A stretch of 44,788 bases of DNA from contig JAHFRL010000027.1 of NCBI GenBank assembly GCA_023266235.1, positions 1 through 44,788 on the forward strand, read 5' to 3'. How positions within the stretch are numbered: position 1 is the first letter of the stretch; the number at the start of each line of letters is the position of its first letter. Both the position numbers and the translations under genes were made by a program. Positions 9,069-17,709 of this stretch are shown piece after piece. Source of the DNA: Betaproteobacteria bacterium (GTDB lineage: Bacteria; Pseudomonadota; Gammaproteobacteria; Burkholderiales; SG8-41). Under the pieces are notes generated by a model. It worked only from the letters and a program-made list of their open reading frames with translations. It did no database searches and had not been told where the DNA came from.

Positions 9069-10781
9069 ATGAATACGGTTTCCCCTGCTGGCTCGAGTGA
9101 AAGTTTTGCTGCGCTGTTCGAGGAAAGCCTCGCGCGCAAGGAAATGCGGGTCGGCGAGGTCATCACCGCGGAAGTCATCCGCGTTGATGCCAATCATGTC
9201 GTAGTAAATGCAGCTTTAAAATCAGAAAGTTATATCCCCGCAGAGGAATTCCATAACGACCGCGGTGAAATCGACGTCAAACCGGGCGATTTCGTGCAGG
9301 TCGCGATCGACGCACTCGAAGACGGCTTCGGTGAAACGCGCCTGTCGCGCGATAAGGCGAAACGCCTCGCCGCCTGGATGGATCTCGAACAGGCGCTCGA
9401 AAAAGGTACGCTGGTACAGGGCCTGATCAACGGCAAAGTCAAAGGCGGGCTCACCGTGATGGTCAACGGCATTCGCGCCTTCCTGCCGGGCTCGCTGGTT
9501 GATGTCCGCCCGGTCAAGGACACCACGCCGTATGAAAACAAGGTGCTGGAGTTCAAGGTCATCAAGCTCGACCGCAAACGCAACAACGTCGTGGTATCAC
9601 GCCGTGCCGTACTTGAGGCATCGCAAGGCGCCGAGCGCCAGGCGTTGCTTTCCAGCCTCTCGGAAGGCGCAGTGGTCAAAGGCGTCGTCAAAAACATCAC
9701 CGACTACGGCGCATTCGTCGATTTAGGCGGCATCGACGGCCTGCTGCACATCACCGATCTCGCGTGGCGTCGCGTCAAGCATCCGTCGGAAGTGCTGGCG
9801 GTCGGTGATGAGGTCGAAGCGAAAGTGCTCAAGTTCGACCAGGAAAAGAACCGTGTATCGTTGGGCCTGAAGCAGCTCGGCGAAGACCCGTGGGTCGGCT
9901 TGTCGCGGCGCTACCCGCAGGGCACGCGGCTCTTCGGCAAGGTCAGCAATCTCACCGACTACGGCGCGTTCGTCGAGATCGAGCAGGGCATCGAGGGCCT
10001 GGTGCACGTCTCGGAGATGGACTGGACCAACAAGAACGTGCATCCGTCGCGCGTGGTGCAGCTCGGCGACGAGGTCGAGGTCATGGTGCTCGAGATCGAC
10101 GAAGACCGCCGCCGCATTTCGCTTGGCATGAAGCAGTGCAAGCCGAACCCGTGGGACGAGTTCTCGGCGAATTACAAGAAGGGCGACAAGGTGAAAGGCC
10201 AGATCAAATCGATCACCGACTTTGGCGTGTTCATCGGCCTGCCCGGCAACATCGACGGCCTGGTCCATTTGTCGGATCTGTCGTGGAGCACGCCCGGCGA
10301 AGAGGCGGTACGCAAATACAAGAAAGGCGACGAAACCGAGGCGATGGTGCTGTCGATCGATGTCGAGCGCGAGCGCATTTCGCTTGGCATCAAGCAGCTC
10401 GACGGCGATCCGTTCACCGGCTACATTTCGTCGCACGACAAGAACAGCATCGTCAAGGGCACGGTCAAGTCGATCGACGCCAAAGGCGCGGTGATTGCGC
10501 TCGAAGGCGACGTCGAGGGTTATTTGCGCGCCTCCGAAGTGGCGCGCGATCGGGTCGAGGACATACGCACGCACCTGAAGGAGGGTGATGCGGTGACGGC
10601 GATGATCATCAACATCGACCGCAAGAACCGCACCATCAACCTGTCAATCAAGGCCAAGGATCTTGCGGATGAATCGGCGGTGATGCAGAAGATGGCGGCG
10701 GAAAAACCCGCCAATGCCGGCACCACCAGTCTCGGCGCGCTGCTCAAGGCCAAGCTGGATACCGCCAACACTGACCAATAA
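9069..10781 (+). CDS. rpsA: 30S ribosomal protein S1
   Basis: S1 binds mRNA on the small ribosomal subunit and helps unfold leaders during initiation. The 570-residue product has six S1 (OB-fold) repeats, recognised by recurring [20 protein letters not shown] blocks such as [40 protein letters not shown] and [19 protein letters not shown], each followed by a G-L-V/L-H-x-S/T-D segment. The N-terminal [10 protein letters not shown] is the S2-binding segment seen in proteobacterial S1. I chose ATG 9069; GTG 9060 is an alternative 9 bases upstream. ihfB follows after 12 bases, the usual proteobacterial pairing. Confidence 0.98.
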   Translation: MNTVSPAGSSESFAALFEESLARKEMRVGEVITAEVIRVDANHVVVNAALKSESYIPAEEFHNDRGEIDVKPGDFVQVAIDALEDGFGETRLSRDKAKRLAAWMDLEQALEKGTLVQGLINGKVKGGLTVMVNGIRAFLPGSLVDVRPVKDTTPYENKVLEFKVIKLDRKRNNVVVSRRAVLEASQGAERQALLSSLSEGAVVKGVVKNITDYGAFVDLGGIDGLLHITDLAWRRVKHPSEVLAVGDEVEAKVLKFDQEKNRVSLGLKQLGEDPWVGLSRRYPQGTRLFGKVSNLTDYGAFVEIEQGIEGLVHVSEMDWTNKNVHPSRVVQLGDEVEVMVLEIDEDRRRISLGMKQCKPNPWDEFSANYKKGDKVKGQIKSITDFGVFIGLPGNIDGLVHLSDLSWSTPGEEAVRKYKKGDETEAMVLSIDVERERISLGIKQLDGDPFTGYISSHDKNSIVKGTVKSIDAKGAVIALEGDVEGYLRASEVARDRVEDIRTHLKEGDAVTAMIINIDRKNRTINLSIKAKDLADESAVMQKMAAEKPANAGTTSLGALLKAKLDTANTDQ

Positions 10782-10793
10782 AGAAGGACGGCC

Positions 10794-11078
10794 ATGACGA
10801 AGTCGGAGTTGATCGCGAAGCTGGCGGCGCGCTATCCCCAGCTGGTGGCGAAGGACGCAGAACTCGCGGTGAAGATGATTCTCGACGCGATGGGGAAAAG
10901 CCTGTCCCAGGGTCAGCGTATCGAGATTCGCGGCTTCGGCAGCTTCGGTTTGAATTACCGCCCGCCGCGCACCGGCCGCAATCCGAAGTCCGGCGAGAAA
11001 GTGCAGGTGCCGGCGAAATACGTGCCCCATTTCAAGGCCGGGAAGGAACTGCGCGAACGCGTCGATTTCAAGAAGTAA
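10794..11078 (+). CDS. ihfB: Integration host factor beta subunit
   Basis: IHF-beta pairs with IHF-alpha to form a DNA-bending nucleoid protein that takes part in recombination, replication and transcription control. The 94-residue product has the HU/IHF fold: N-terminal [15 protein letters not shown], helix [16 protein letters not shown], the motif [26 protein letters not shown] (here cited as the arm region, residues about 44-68) with the intercalating proline arm, and [19 protein letters not shown]. The ribosome-binding site is AAGGAC at 10785-10790. It follows rpsA closely and is ended by a strong terminator. Confidence 0.96.
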   Translation: MTKSELIAKLAARYPQLVAKDAELAVKMILDAMGKSLSQGQRIEIRGFGSFGLNYRPPRTGRNPKSGEKVQVPAKYVPHFKAGKELRERVDFKK

Positions 11079-11101
11079 TCGCGGCAGGGTTGTCTATCGG
11101 C

Positions 11102-11135
11102 GCGGCATCATCGAAAGATCGTGCCGCTTTTTTTT
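11102..11135 (+). terminator. Rho-independent terminator after ihfB
   Basis: GCGGCA (11102-11107) pairs with TGCCGC (11122-11127); a further ATC-GAAA-GAT tip gives a GAAA tetraloop. Eight T residues follow (11128-11135). It ends the rpsA-ihfB unit 24 bases past the ihfB stop. Confidence 0.9.
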
Positions 11136-11191
11136 GCCCGCGCGCCGCGCCAGCGGCGACGGGATATATGAATGGCTGAAAGGAAATAGTG

Positions 11192-11476
11192 ATGCGCGTC
11201 TTCTTTCTGCTGCCCAAGGCCGCGGTGTTCCTGCTGCTGCTCGGTTTTGCCGCCAAGAACACCGACAACGTCGCGGTGCGCTTTTTTCTCGACCTCGAGT
11301 GGCAGGCACCGCTGGTATTCGTGCTGCTGGTATTTTTCGGCATCGGCACCGCGATCGGCGCGATGGCGAGTCTCGCCATCATCGTCAGGCAGCGGCGCGG
11401 GATCCTGAGACTCAAGCGCGAGCTGCGCAGTCGGGCGCGTCCGGTCGCGGCACCGGCGACGGCGGAATCGGTATAG
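11192..11476 (+). CDS. lapA: Lipopolysaccharide assembly protein A (DUF1049)
   Basis: LapA is a small inner-membrane protein that works with LapB to tune LPS synthesis through FtsH-dependent turnover of LpxC. The 94-residue product has two hydrophobic segments, at about 4-22 (FLLPKAAVFLLLLGFAAK) and 39-62 (PLVFVLLVFFGIGTAIGAMA), with the conserved NTDNVAVRFFLDLEW between them and a basic cytoplasmic tail. This is the YciS/DUF1049 pattern. ATG 11192 is preceded by AAAGGA at 11179-11184; GTG 11189 is a minor alternative. It lies just before lapB, as in other Proteobacteria. Confidence 0.88.
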   Translation: MRVFFLLPKAAVFLLLLGFAAKNTDNVAVRFFLDLEWQAPLVFVLLVFFGIGTAIGAMASLAIIVRQRRGILRLKRELRSRARPVAAPATAESV

Positions 11477-11505
11477 CGCAGGTTTACGGAACGGCGCGGC
11501 ACGAC

Positions 11506-12681
11506 ATGGAAATCGAATACTGGTGGCTGCTCGCATTGCCGCTGTTCTTTGCGCTCGGCTGGCTCGCCGCGCGCATCGATATCAAGCATCTGCTGACGGA
11601 GTCGCGCGCGCTGCCGACAGCGTATTTCAAGGGGCTGAACTTCCTGCTCAACGAGCAGCCCGACAAGGCGATCGAGGCGTTCATCGAGGTGGTCAAGGTC
11701 GAGCCGCAAACGATCGAGCTGCATTTCGCGCTGGGGTCGCTGTTTCGCCGGCGCGGCGAGATCGAGCGCGCGATCCGCATGCACCAGAATCTGGTCGAGC
11801 GCGCGGATCTGCCGCAGCAGCAGAAGCTCGATGCGCTCTACGAACTGGCGCAGGACTACCTCAAGGCCGGGTTGCTCGACCGCGCCGAAGAGCTGTTCGC
11901 CAGGCTGAAGGGCACCTCGCACGCGGAGGCTGCGCTCAAGTACCTGCTCGAAATCTTCGAGCAGGAAAAGGACTGGCAGAAAGCGGTCGATACCGCGCAG
12001 CAGCTCGAAGTCGTGACCGGGCGGTCGCACCAGAAGGAAATCGCCAACTTCTACTGCGAAATGGCGAGTAAGGAGATCATGGATTCGCGGCCGGAGGCGG
12101 CGCGTCCGCGTCTCGAGCAGGCGCTGGCGCATCATCGGCTGTGCGTGCGCGCCAACATGCTGCTCGGGGATCTCGAGCTCGCGCTCGACCGCTTTGATGC
12201 GGCGATCGATGCCTGGAAACGCATCGAAACGCAGAATCCGGCGTATCTGGCGCTGGTTGCCGAGCGGCTGTTTGCCGCCTACAAGCGGTTCGACAAGACC
12301 AGCGAGGGGCTCATTTTTCTGCGCGGATTGCTGGCCAAATATCCTTCGCTCGACGTCCTCAACGTGGTATTCACCTGCATACTCGAGCAGCAGGGTGCAG
12401 AGCCGGCGTATCAGCTGGTGCGCGATGAAATGCAGCGCAATCCGACGCTGCTCGGTCTCGACAAGCTGCTCGAAGCACAGCTGCTCGAGGCGCCGGTGCA
12501 GCACCGTCACGACCTCGAGCTGGTGAAAAACCTGGTGCACCAGCACACGCGCAGTCTGGCCATGTACAAGTGCGACAACTGCGGCTTCCGCGCGCGTCAG
12601 TACTACTGGCACTGTCCGGCATGCGGCGAATGGGAAACTTACTTGCCGCGCCGCGCCGAAGAGAAGGGGCTGCCGGCATGA
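11506..12681 (+). CDS. lapB: Lipopolysaccharide assembly protein B (TPR protein)
   Basis: LapB (YciM) is an inner-membrane-anchored TPR protein that brings LpxC to FtsH and so balances LPS against phospholipid. The 391-residue product is close to the 389 of E. coli. It has an N-terminal membrane helix ([20 protein letters not shown]), TPR repeats through about residue 350 (starting [18 protein letters not shown]), and a C-terminal rubredoxin-like zinc knuckle with CDNCGF and CPACGEW, the two CxxC pairs needed for function in the family. ATG 11506 matches the family start. The stop overlaps pyrF by four bases. Confidence 0.94.
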   Translation: MEIEYWWLLALPLFFALGWLAARIDIKHLLTESRALPTAYFKGLNFLLNEQPDKAIEAFIEVVKVEPQTIELHFALGSLFRRRGEIERAIRMHQNLVERADLPQQQKLDALYELAQDYLKAGLLDRAEELFARLKGTSHAEAALKYLLEIFEQEKDWQKAVDTAQQLEVVTGRSHQKEIANFYCEMASKEIMDSRPEAARPRLEQALAHHRLCVRANMLLGDLELALDRFDAAIDAWKRIETQNPAYLALVAERLFAAYKRFDKTSEGLIFLRGLLAKYPSLDVLNVVFTCILEQQGAEPAYQLVRDEMQRNPTLLGLDKLLEAQLLEAPVQHRHDLELVKNLVHQHTRSLAMYKCDNCGFRARQYYWHCPACGEWETYLPRRAEEKGLPA

Positions 12682-13385
12682 GCGATCGAAAAATCATCGT
12701 TGCGCTCGACTTTGCGAGCGCCGATGCGGCGCTCGCATTCGCGGCGCGGCTCAAGCCCCGGTCCTGCCGGCTCAAGGTCGGCAAGGAACTGTTCACCGCG
12801 GCAGGCCCGACACTGGTTGAGAAATTGATGCAACTTGGCTTCGATATCTTTCTGGATCTGAAATTTCACGATATCCCCAATACGGTCGCCGGCGCTTGCA
12901 AGGCGGCGGCCCGGCTCGGCGTGTGGATGCTCAACGTGCATGCGCTCGGCGGTCGCGCCATGCTGGAGGCGGCGCGCAACGCCGTCGCCGCGAGCAGGCA
13001 GCGGCCGAAGCTGATTGCCGTCACGTTGTTGACCAGCATGGCGGCGCGCGATTTGGCGGAGGTCGGAATCGCCGGCGATCCGGCGACTGCTGCGCTCAAG
13101 CTGGCGAAGCTCGCGCACGCCGGCGGGCTCGACGGCGTGGTGTGCTCGGCGCAGGAGGCGGCGCTGCTCAGGCGCGAATGCGGCAGCCGGTTCCTGTTGG
13201 TGACGCCGGGCATCCGGTTGAGTGGAGACAAAGCGGACGATCAGCAACGCATCATGACGCCGGTGGCAGCGATTGCCGCCGGCGCCGATTATCTGGTCAT
13301 CGGGCGAGCGGTGACGCAGGCGCCTGATCCGGCCGCAGCGCTCAGCGCGATCAATCAGGAAATCGCAACCGGGGCCAGCGCATGA
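12678..13385 (+). CDS. pyrF: Orotidine-5'-phosphate decarboxylase
   Basis: PyrF decarboxylates OMP to UMP, the last step of de novo pyrimidine synthesis. The 235-residue product is of the class I short form with the signature [11 protein letters not shown] at residues 60-70, which contains the catalytic Asp60-Lys62-Asp65 set. It also has [11 protein letters not shown] near residue 33, the phosphate-binding TPGIRL and the closing [14 protein letters not shown]. It starts within the end of lapB and its stop overlaps ugd by four bases, so lapA-lapB-pyrF-ugd look like a single transcription unit. Confidence 0.97.
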   Translation: MSDRKIIVALDFASADAALAFAARLKPRSCRLKVGKELFTAAGPTLVEKLMQLGFDIFLDLKFHDIPNTVAGACKAAARLGVWMLNVHALGGRAMLEAARNAVAASRQRPKLIAVTLLTSMAARDLAEVGIAGDPATAALKLAKLAHAGGLDGVVCSAQEAALLRRECGSRFLLVTPGIRLSGDKADDQQRIMTPVAAIAAGADYLVIGRAVTQAPDPAAALSAINQEIATGASA

Positions 13386-14704
13386 AAATAACCATCATAG
13401 GCACCGGCTATGTCGGGCTGGTTTCCGGCGCGTGCCTCGCCGAGCTCGGCAACGACGTGATGTGCCTCGACGTCGATGCGGCCAAGATCGCCATGCTCAG
13501 GCGGGGCGAAATCCCGATTTACGAGCCGGGGCTGGAGCCGCTCGTCACGCGCAATGCCGCGGCCGGCCGGCTGCAGTTCACCACCGATATCGCCGAAAGC
13601 GTCGCGCACGGACAGCTGCAATTCATCACGGTCGCCACGCCGCCAGGGGAGGATGGCTCGGCCGATCTGCAGTACGTGCTCATGGCGGCGCGCAACATTG
13701 GGCGCCACATGGAGGATTATCGGTTGGTGGTCGGCAAATCGACGGTACCGGTCGGCACTGCGGCCAACGTGCGCGCGGTGATTGCGGAAGAGCTTGCGCG
13801 CCGCGGCAAGACCATCGATTTCAGCGTGGTGTCCAATCCGGAGTTTCTCAAGGAAGGCGCCGCGGTCGAGGATTTCATGCGCCCCGACCGCATCGTGATC
13901 GGTGTCGCCGACGGGCGGGCAACGCAGATCATGCGCGCGATCTACGCGCCGATCCAGCGCAATCATGAGCGCATGATCGTGATGGACATCCCGTCGGCGG
14001 AGCTCACCAAATACGCGGCCAATGCGATGCTTGCGACTCGCATATCCTTTATGAACGAGCTCGCCAATCTCGCCGAAAAGCTCGGCGCCGACATCGAGCA
14101 CGTGCGCCAGGGCATCGGCTCGGATGCGCGGATCGGCTACCATTTTCTCTACGCTGGCTGCGGCTTCGGCGGCGCGTGTTTCCCGAAGGACGTCACGGCG
14201 CTGCAGCAGACCGCCCGCGAAGCCGGCATGGAACTCAAAATCATCGACGCAGTAAACCGGGTCAACCAGGCACAGAAGTCGCGGCTGCTCGAGAAAATCA
14301 CGCGCCGCTTCGGCGAGAACCTCAAGGGTAAGCGCTTTGCGGTGTGGGGCCTCGCGTTCAAGCCCAATACCGACGACATGCGCGAGGCGCCAAGCCAGGT
14401 CATCGTGTCGGGCCTCATCCAGCGCGGCGCCACCGTGGCCGCTTACGATCCGGTCGCGATGGCGCAGGCGAAACGGGTGTTGGCGGGGCTTCCCGGCATC
14501 GGCTATGCGAGTTCGCCGCAGGCGGCGCTCGACGGCGCCGACTGCCTGGTGATCATCACCGAATGGAAGGAATTCCGCAGCCCGGACTTCGACGACATCA
14601 AGCGCCGCTTGCGCACGCCGGTGATCATCGACGGCCGCAATCTCTATGAGCCTGCTATGGTGCGCAGTTACGGGCTCGAGTATTCTGGCATCGGCAGGGC
14701 GTAG
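13382..14704 (+). CDS. ugd: UDP-glucose 6-dehydrogenase
   Basis: This NAD-dependent enzyme oxidises UDP-glucose twice to UDP-glucuronate, a precursor of envelope polysaccharides and lipid A modification sugars. The 440-residue product has an N-terminal Rossmann motif [19 protein letters not shown], the central helix, and the catalytic cysteine in [15 protein letters not shown] near residue 260. The C-terminal UDP-binding domain has [18 protein letters not shown]. It starts by overlapping pyrF by four bases. Neighbouring hldA and hldD point to an LPS/envelope sugar cluster, although UDP-glucuronate itself is not a heptose precursor. Confidence 0.95.
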   Translation: MKITIIGTGYVGLVSGACLAELGNDVMCLDVDAAKIAMLRRGEIPIYEPGLEPLVTRNAAAGRLQFTTDIAESVAHGQLQFITVATPPGEDGSADLQYVLMAARNIGRHMEDYRLVVGKSTVPVGTAANVRAVIAEELARRGKTIDFSVVSNPEFLKEGAAVEDFMRPDRIVIGVADGRATQIMRAIYAPIQRNHERMIVMDIPSAELTKYAANAMLATRISFMNELANLAEKLGADIEHVRQGIGSDARIGYHFLYAGCGFGGACFPKDVTALQQTAREAGMELKIIDAVNRVNQAQKSRLLEKITRRFGENLKGKRFAVWGLAFKPNTDDMREAPSQVIVSGLIQRGATVAAYDPVAMAQAKRVLAGLPGIGYASSPQAALDGADCLVIITEWKEFRSPDFDDIKRRLRTPVIIDGRNLYEPAMVRSYGLEYSGIGRA

Positions 14705-14711
14705 CTTCGCA

Positions 14712-14746
14712 GTGAGGAGTGAGGAGTGAGGAGTGAGGAGTGAGGA
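14712..14746 (+). repeat. Tandem GTGAGGA heptamer array (5 copies) over hldA start
   Basis: Five exact copies of GTGAGGA run from 14712 to 14746, between the ugd stop (14704) and the conserved part of hldA. Every unit offers a GTG and a purine-rich GGAG-like sequence, so the array is both potential ribosome-binding site and potential start codon. GTG at 14712 and 14733 are in frame with hldA; the other copies are out of frame. Confidence 0.95.
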
Positions 14747-15677
14747 GTTGGTTAGGGCGCTGAAACGCGCCCGTGTGCTCGTCGTCGGCGACGTGATGCT
14801 GGATCGCTACTGGTTTGGCGAGGTCAGCCGCATTTCACCCGAGGCGCCGGTGCCGGTGGTCAAGATCGGCCGGCAGGACGAGCGCCCGGGCGGCGCCGCC
14901 AACGTCGCGCGCAACGTCGCCGCGCTCGGCGCGCGCGCGACGCTGCTGTCGGTGGTCGGCCGCGACGAAGCCGGACGCAGCCTGGAGGCGCTGCTGCGCA
15001 AGGAGAATATCGCGGCGCGCCTGCACCACGACCGCACCATCGATACCACGGTCAAGCTGCGCGTGATCGGCCGCCAGCAGCAGTTGCTGCGCGTCGATTT
15101 CGAAACCGCGCCGAGCCACGAGATCCTGCGCTCCAAGCTTGCCGAGTATGCACGGCTGGTGCGGCGCTGCGATGCGGTGATTCTGTCGGATTACGGCAAG
15201 GGCGGGCTGGCCCACATTTCGCGCATGATCGGGCTCGCACGCCGTCACGGCAAACCGGTGCTGGTCGACCCCAAGGGCGAGGATTTCTCGCGCTACCACG
15301 GCGCGACCGTGATTACGCCGAATCGCGCCGAATTCGGTGCCGTCACGGGTGGCTGGAGCAGCGAGCGTGAATTCACCGGCAAGGCGCAGCGGCTGCGCCG
15401 CAGGCTCAAGGCCGATGCGCTGCTGGTGACGCGCAGCGAGGAGGGCATGACGCTGTTCGAGCGCGGCAGCCGGCTGCACGTGCCGGCGCAGGCGCGTGAA
15501 GTCTATGACGTGAGCGGCGCCGGCGATACCGTGATCGCGACGCTGGCGGTGATGCTGGCGGCCGGCAGCGATCTCGCCGCTGCGGTCCGCGCCGCCAACC
15601 GCGCCGCCGGCATCGTGGTCGGCAAATTCGGCACCGCGGTGGCATATCCCGAAGAGCTGTTTGAAAAGCAGGATTGA
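14733..15677 (+). CDS. hldA: D-glycero-beta-D-manno-heptose-7-phosphate kinase
   Basis: This pfkB-family kinase phosphorylates heptose-7-phosphate at C1 in the synthesis of ADP-heptose for the LPS inner core. The 314-residue product has VVGDVMLDRYWFGEVSRISPEAP at the N-terminus (residues about 16-38), the sugar site GGAANVARNVAALGA, and the ATP/anion-hole motif VSGAGDTVIATL near residue 258. It ends without the cytidylyltransferase-like domain of fused HldE, so it is the separate rfaE1 type; its partner (rfaE2) is not in the window. The true start is uncertain: GTG 14733, GTG 14712 and TTG 14748 are all in frame and lie in or beside the GTGAGGA array. The last codons AAG-CAG-GAT-TGA are repeat sequence identical to the gyrA end. 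Confidence 0.92.
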   Translation: MRSEELVRALKRARVLVVGDVMLDRYWFGEVSRISPEAPVPVVKIGRQDERPGGAANVARNVAALGARATLLSVVGRDEAGRSLEALLRKENIAARLHHDRTIDTTVKLRVIGRQQQLLRVDFETAPSHEILRSKLAEYARLVRRCDAVILSDYGKGGLAHISRMIGLARRHGKPVLVDPKGEDFSRYHGATVITPNRAEFGAVTGGWSSEREFTGKAQRLRRRLKADALLVTRSEEGMTLFERGSRLHVPAQAREVYDVSGAGDTVIATLAVMLAAGSDLAAAVRAANRAAGIVVGKFGTAVAYPEELFEKQD

Positions 15678-15755
15678 GGAATGTGGATTGAGAAAAAAAC
15701 CAGTGTATCGTTGGAATCCCGATCCTCGATCCTCGATCCTCGATCCCGAGCCTCG
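15671..15755. repeat. GATCCTC heptamer array with facing arm, hldA-hldD junction
   Basis: GATCCTC is repeated three times exactly at 15721-15741, followed by the degenerate units GATCCCG and AGCCTCG. Opposite it, GGATTGAGGAATGTGGATTGAG (15671-15692; 7-mer words) could pair through GGAUUGAG/CUCGAUCC with one G-U pair. The left part contains the hldA stop codon and the array ends 2 bases before the hldD ATG. Confidence 0.8.
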
Positions 15756-15757
15756 CC

Positions 15758-16759
15758 ATGTATATCGTAGTCACCGGCGCCGCCGGCTTCATCGGCTCCA
15801 ACCTCGTCAAGGCGCTCAACGAGCGCGGCGAATACGAGGTGCTGGCGGTCGACGATCTGAAGCAGGGCGACAAGTTCGTCAATCTCGTCGATTGCGACAT
15901 CGCCGATTACCTCGACAAGGAGGTTTTTCTGCGCGAGCTCGGCAGCGGCGCGTTCGACGGCGCAATCGCCGCGATATCGCACCAGGGCGCGTGCTCGGAC
16001 ACCACCGCAACCGACGGCCGTTACATGATGCAGAACAATTACCGCTATTCGCGCGAGCTGCTCGAATACTGCGTCGACGAGGAAATCCCGTACATTTATG
16101 CGTCGTCGGCTGCGGTCTACGGCGCCGGCCCCGAGTTCCGCGAAAACCGCGCGTGCGAAGCGCCGCTCAACGTCTACGGCTATTCCAAGTTCTTGTTCGA
16201 CCAGTACGTGCGCCGCAACTGGGCGGAGCGCACCGCGCAGGTGGTCGGGCTGCGCTATTTCAACGTCTACGGCGAACGCGAGCAGCACAAGGCGCGCATG
16301 GCGTCGGTCGCGTTCCATTTCTTCAACCAGTATCGCGCGCACGGCAGGGTCAGGCTGTTCGAGGGCAGCGGCGGCTTTGGCAACGGCGAGCAGCGCCGCG
16401 ATTTCATAGCGGTGGAGGACGCGGTCAACGTCAACCTGTTCTTTCTCGATCATCCCGGGCAAGCGGGCATCTTCAACGTCGGCACCGGTGCCGCGCAAAG
16501 CTTCAACGACGTCGCGGTGGCGACCGTCAATGCCTGCCGCAGGCATAACCAGGCGGCGGCGCTGGGCCTTGCCGACATGCAGCGCCAGGGCGCGATTGAA
16601 TACATCCCGTTCCCGGCGGAGCTCAAGGGCAAGTATCAGAGTTACACCCAGGCCGACATCAAAGTCCTGCGCGATGCCGGCTACGATGCGCCATTCCTGA
16701 CGGTCGAGCAGGGCGTGACGCGCTATGTCGAAAAACTGATCCAGCGCGCCGCGGTCTGA
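15758..16759 (+). CDS. hldD: ADP-L-glycero-D-manno-heptose-6-epimerase
   Basis: HldD epimerises ADP-D,D-heptose to ADP-L,D-heptose, the last step of heptose donor synthesis for LPS core. The 333-residue product is an extended short-chain dehydrogenase/reductase with NADP-binding [20 protein letters not shown] at the N-terminus, [13 protein letters not shown], the family-typical [16 protein letters not shown], catalytic [13 protein letters not shown] (Y-x3-K) near residue 141, and [19 protein letters not shown]. It follows hldA by 80 bases of repeat. Together with hldA it completes all but the adenylyltransferase step. Confidence 0.96.
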   Translation: MYIVVTGAAGFIGSNLVKALNERGEYEVLAVDDLKQGDKFVNLVDCDIADYLDKEVFLRELGSGAFDGAIAAISHQGACSDTTATDGRYMMQNNYRYSRELLEYCVDEEIPYIYASSAAVYGAGPEFRENRACEAPLNVYGYSKFLFDQYVRRNWAERTAQVVGLRYFNVYGEREQHKARMASVAFHFFNQYRAHGRVRLFEGSGGFGNGEQRRDFIAVEDAVNVNLFFLDHPGQAGIFNVGTGAAQSFNDVAVATVNACRRHNQAAALGLADMQRQGAIEYIPFPAELKGKYQSYTQADIKVLRDAGYDAPFLTVEQGVTRYVEKLIQRAAV

Positions 16760-16787
16760 TCCTTTATCGCAGCCGAGACCATCCACC

Positions 16788-17687
16788 ATGTACAACACGC
16801 TCGAAGATTTCGTCGGCAATACCCCGCTGGTCAGGTTGAAGCGCCTGCCCGGCGCGGCCAATGAGAAAAGCGGCAACGTCATACTCGCCAAGCTCGAAGG
16901 CAACAATCCGGCGGGTTCGGTGAAGGACCGTCCGGCATTGTCGATGATCAGGCGCGCGCAGCAGCGCGGCGACATCAAGCCCGGCGCCACGCTGATCGAG
17001 CCGACCAGCGGCAACACGGGCATTGCGCTCGCAATGGCGGCGGCGATGATGGGCTACCGCATGGTGCTGGTGATGCCCGAGCATTTGTCGGTCGAGCGCC
17101 GGCAGACGATGGCCGCATTCGGCGCGCAGATCGTACTGACGGCGCAGAGCGGCGGCATGGAAATGGCGCGCGACGTCGCCGAAAAAATGCGCGACGAAGG
17201 CCGGGGCGTGATCCTCGACCAGTTCGCGAACCCCGACAATCCGCTGTCGCACTACGAAGGCACCGGCCCCGAGATCTGGCGCGATACCGCCGGCAAGGTC
17301 ACGCATTTCGTTTCCAGCATGGGCACCACCGGCACCATCATGGGGGTGTCGCGCTTCCTCAAGGAGCAGAATCCGGCGGTCCAGATCATCGGCTGCCAGC
17401 CGACCGAAGGCTCGCAGATACCGGGCATCCGCAAGTGGCCGCCGGCGTATTTGCCGAAGATCTGCGACTGGAGCCGGGTCGACCGCGTGATCGAGGTTAC
17501 GCAAGCCGATGCCGAGGACTTGACGCGCCGGCTGGCACGCGAGGAGGGCATCTTTGCCGGCGTATCGTCCGGCGGCGCGATGTGGGCCGCGTTGCAGGTC
17601 GCGTCCGCGGTCAGGAACGCGGTCATCGTTACCATTGTCTGCGATCGCGGCGACCGTTATCTTTCCACCGGGATTTTTCCTGCCTGA
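16788..17687 (+). CDS. cysM: Cysteine synthase B
   Basis: CysM is a PLP enzyme forming cysteine (or S-sulfocysteine from thiosulfate) from O-acetylserine. The 299-residue product has the fold-type II signature: PLP lysine in NPAGSVKDRPALSMI near residue 45, TSGNTGIALAMAAAM, the phosphate cup GTTGTIMGVSRFL, and SSGGAMWAALQVA near the end. The short length and the sequence QTEGS-type loop (CQPTEGSQIPGI) favour CysM over CysK. In a thiosulfate- or sulfide-oxidising host, a thiosulfate-accepting cysteine synthase would fit, but this is inference. The next gene starts 22 bases after the stop. Confidence 0.93.
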   Translation: MYNTLEDFVGNTPLVRLKRLPGAANEKSGNVILAKLEGNNPAGSVKDRPALSMIRRAQQRGDIKPGATLIEPTSGNTGIALAMAAAMMGYRMVLVMPEHLSVERRQTMAAFGAQIVLTAQSGGMEMARDVAEKMRDEGRGVILDQFANPDNPLSHYEGTGPEIWRDTAGKVTHFVSSMGTTGTIMGVSRFLKEQNPAVQIIGCQPTEGSQIPGIRKWPPAYLPKICDWSRVDRVIEVTQADAEDLTRRLAREEGIFAGVSSGGAMWAALQVASAVRNAVIVTIVCDRGDRYLSTGIFPA

Positions 17688-17709
17688 GCTGCTACGCGCC
17701 GCGTTACCT

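Noticed and set aside
17554..17709. Upstream extension of ydbH into cysM
   Set aside because: It overlaps the conserved end of CysM; the signal peptide begins near 17710.
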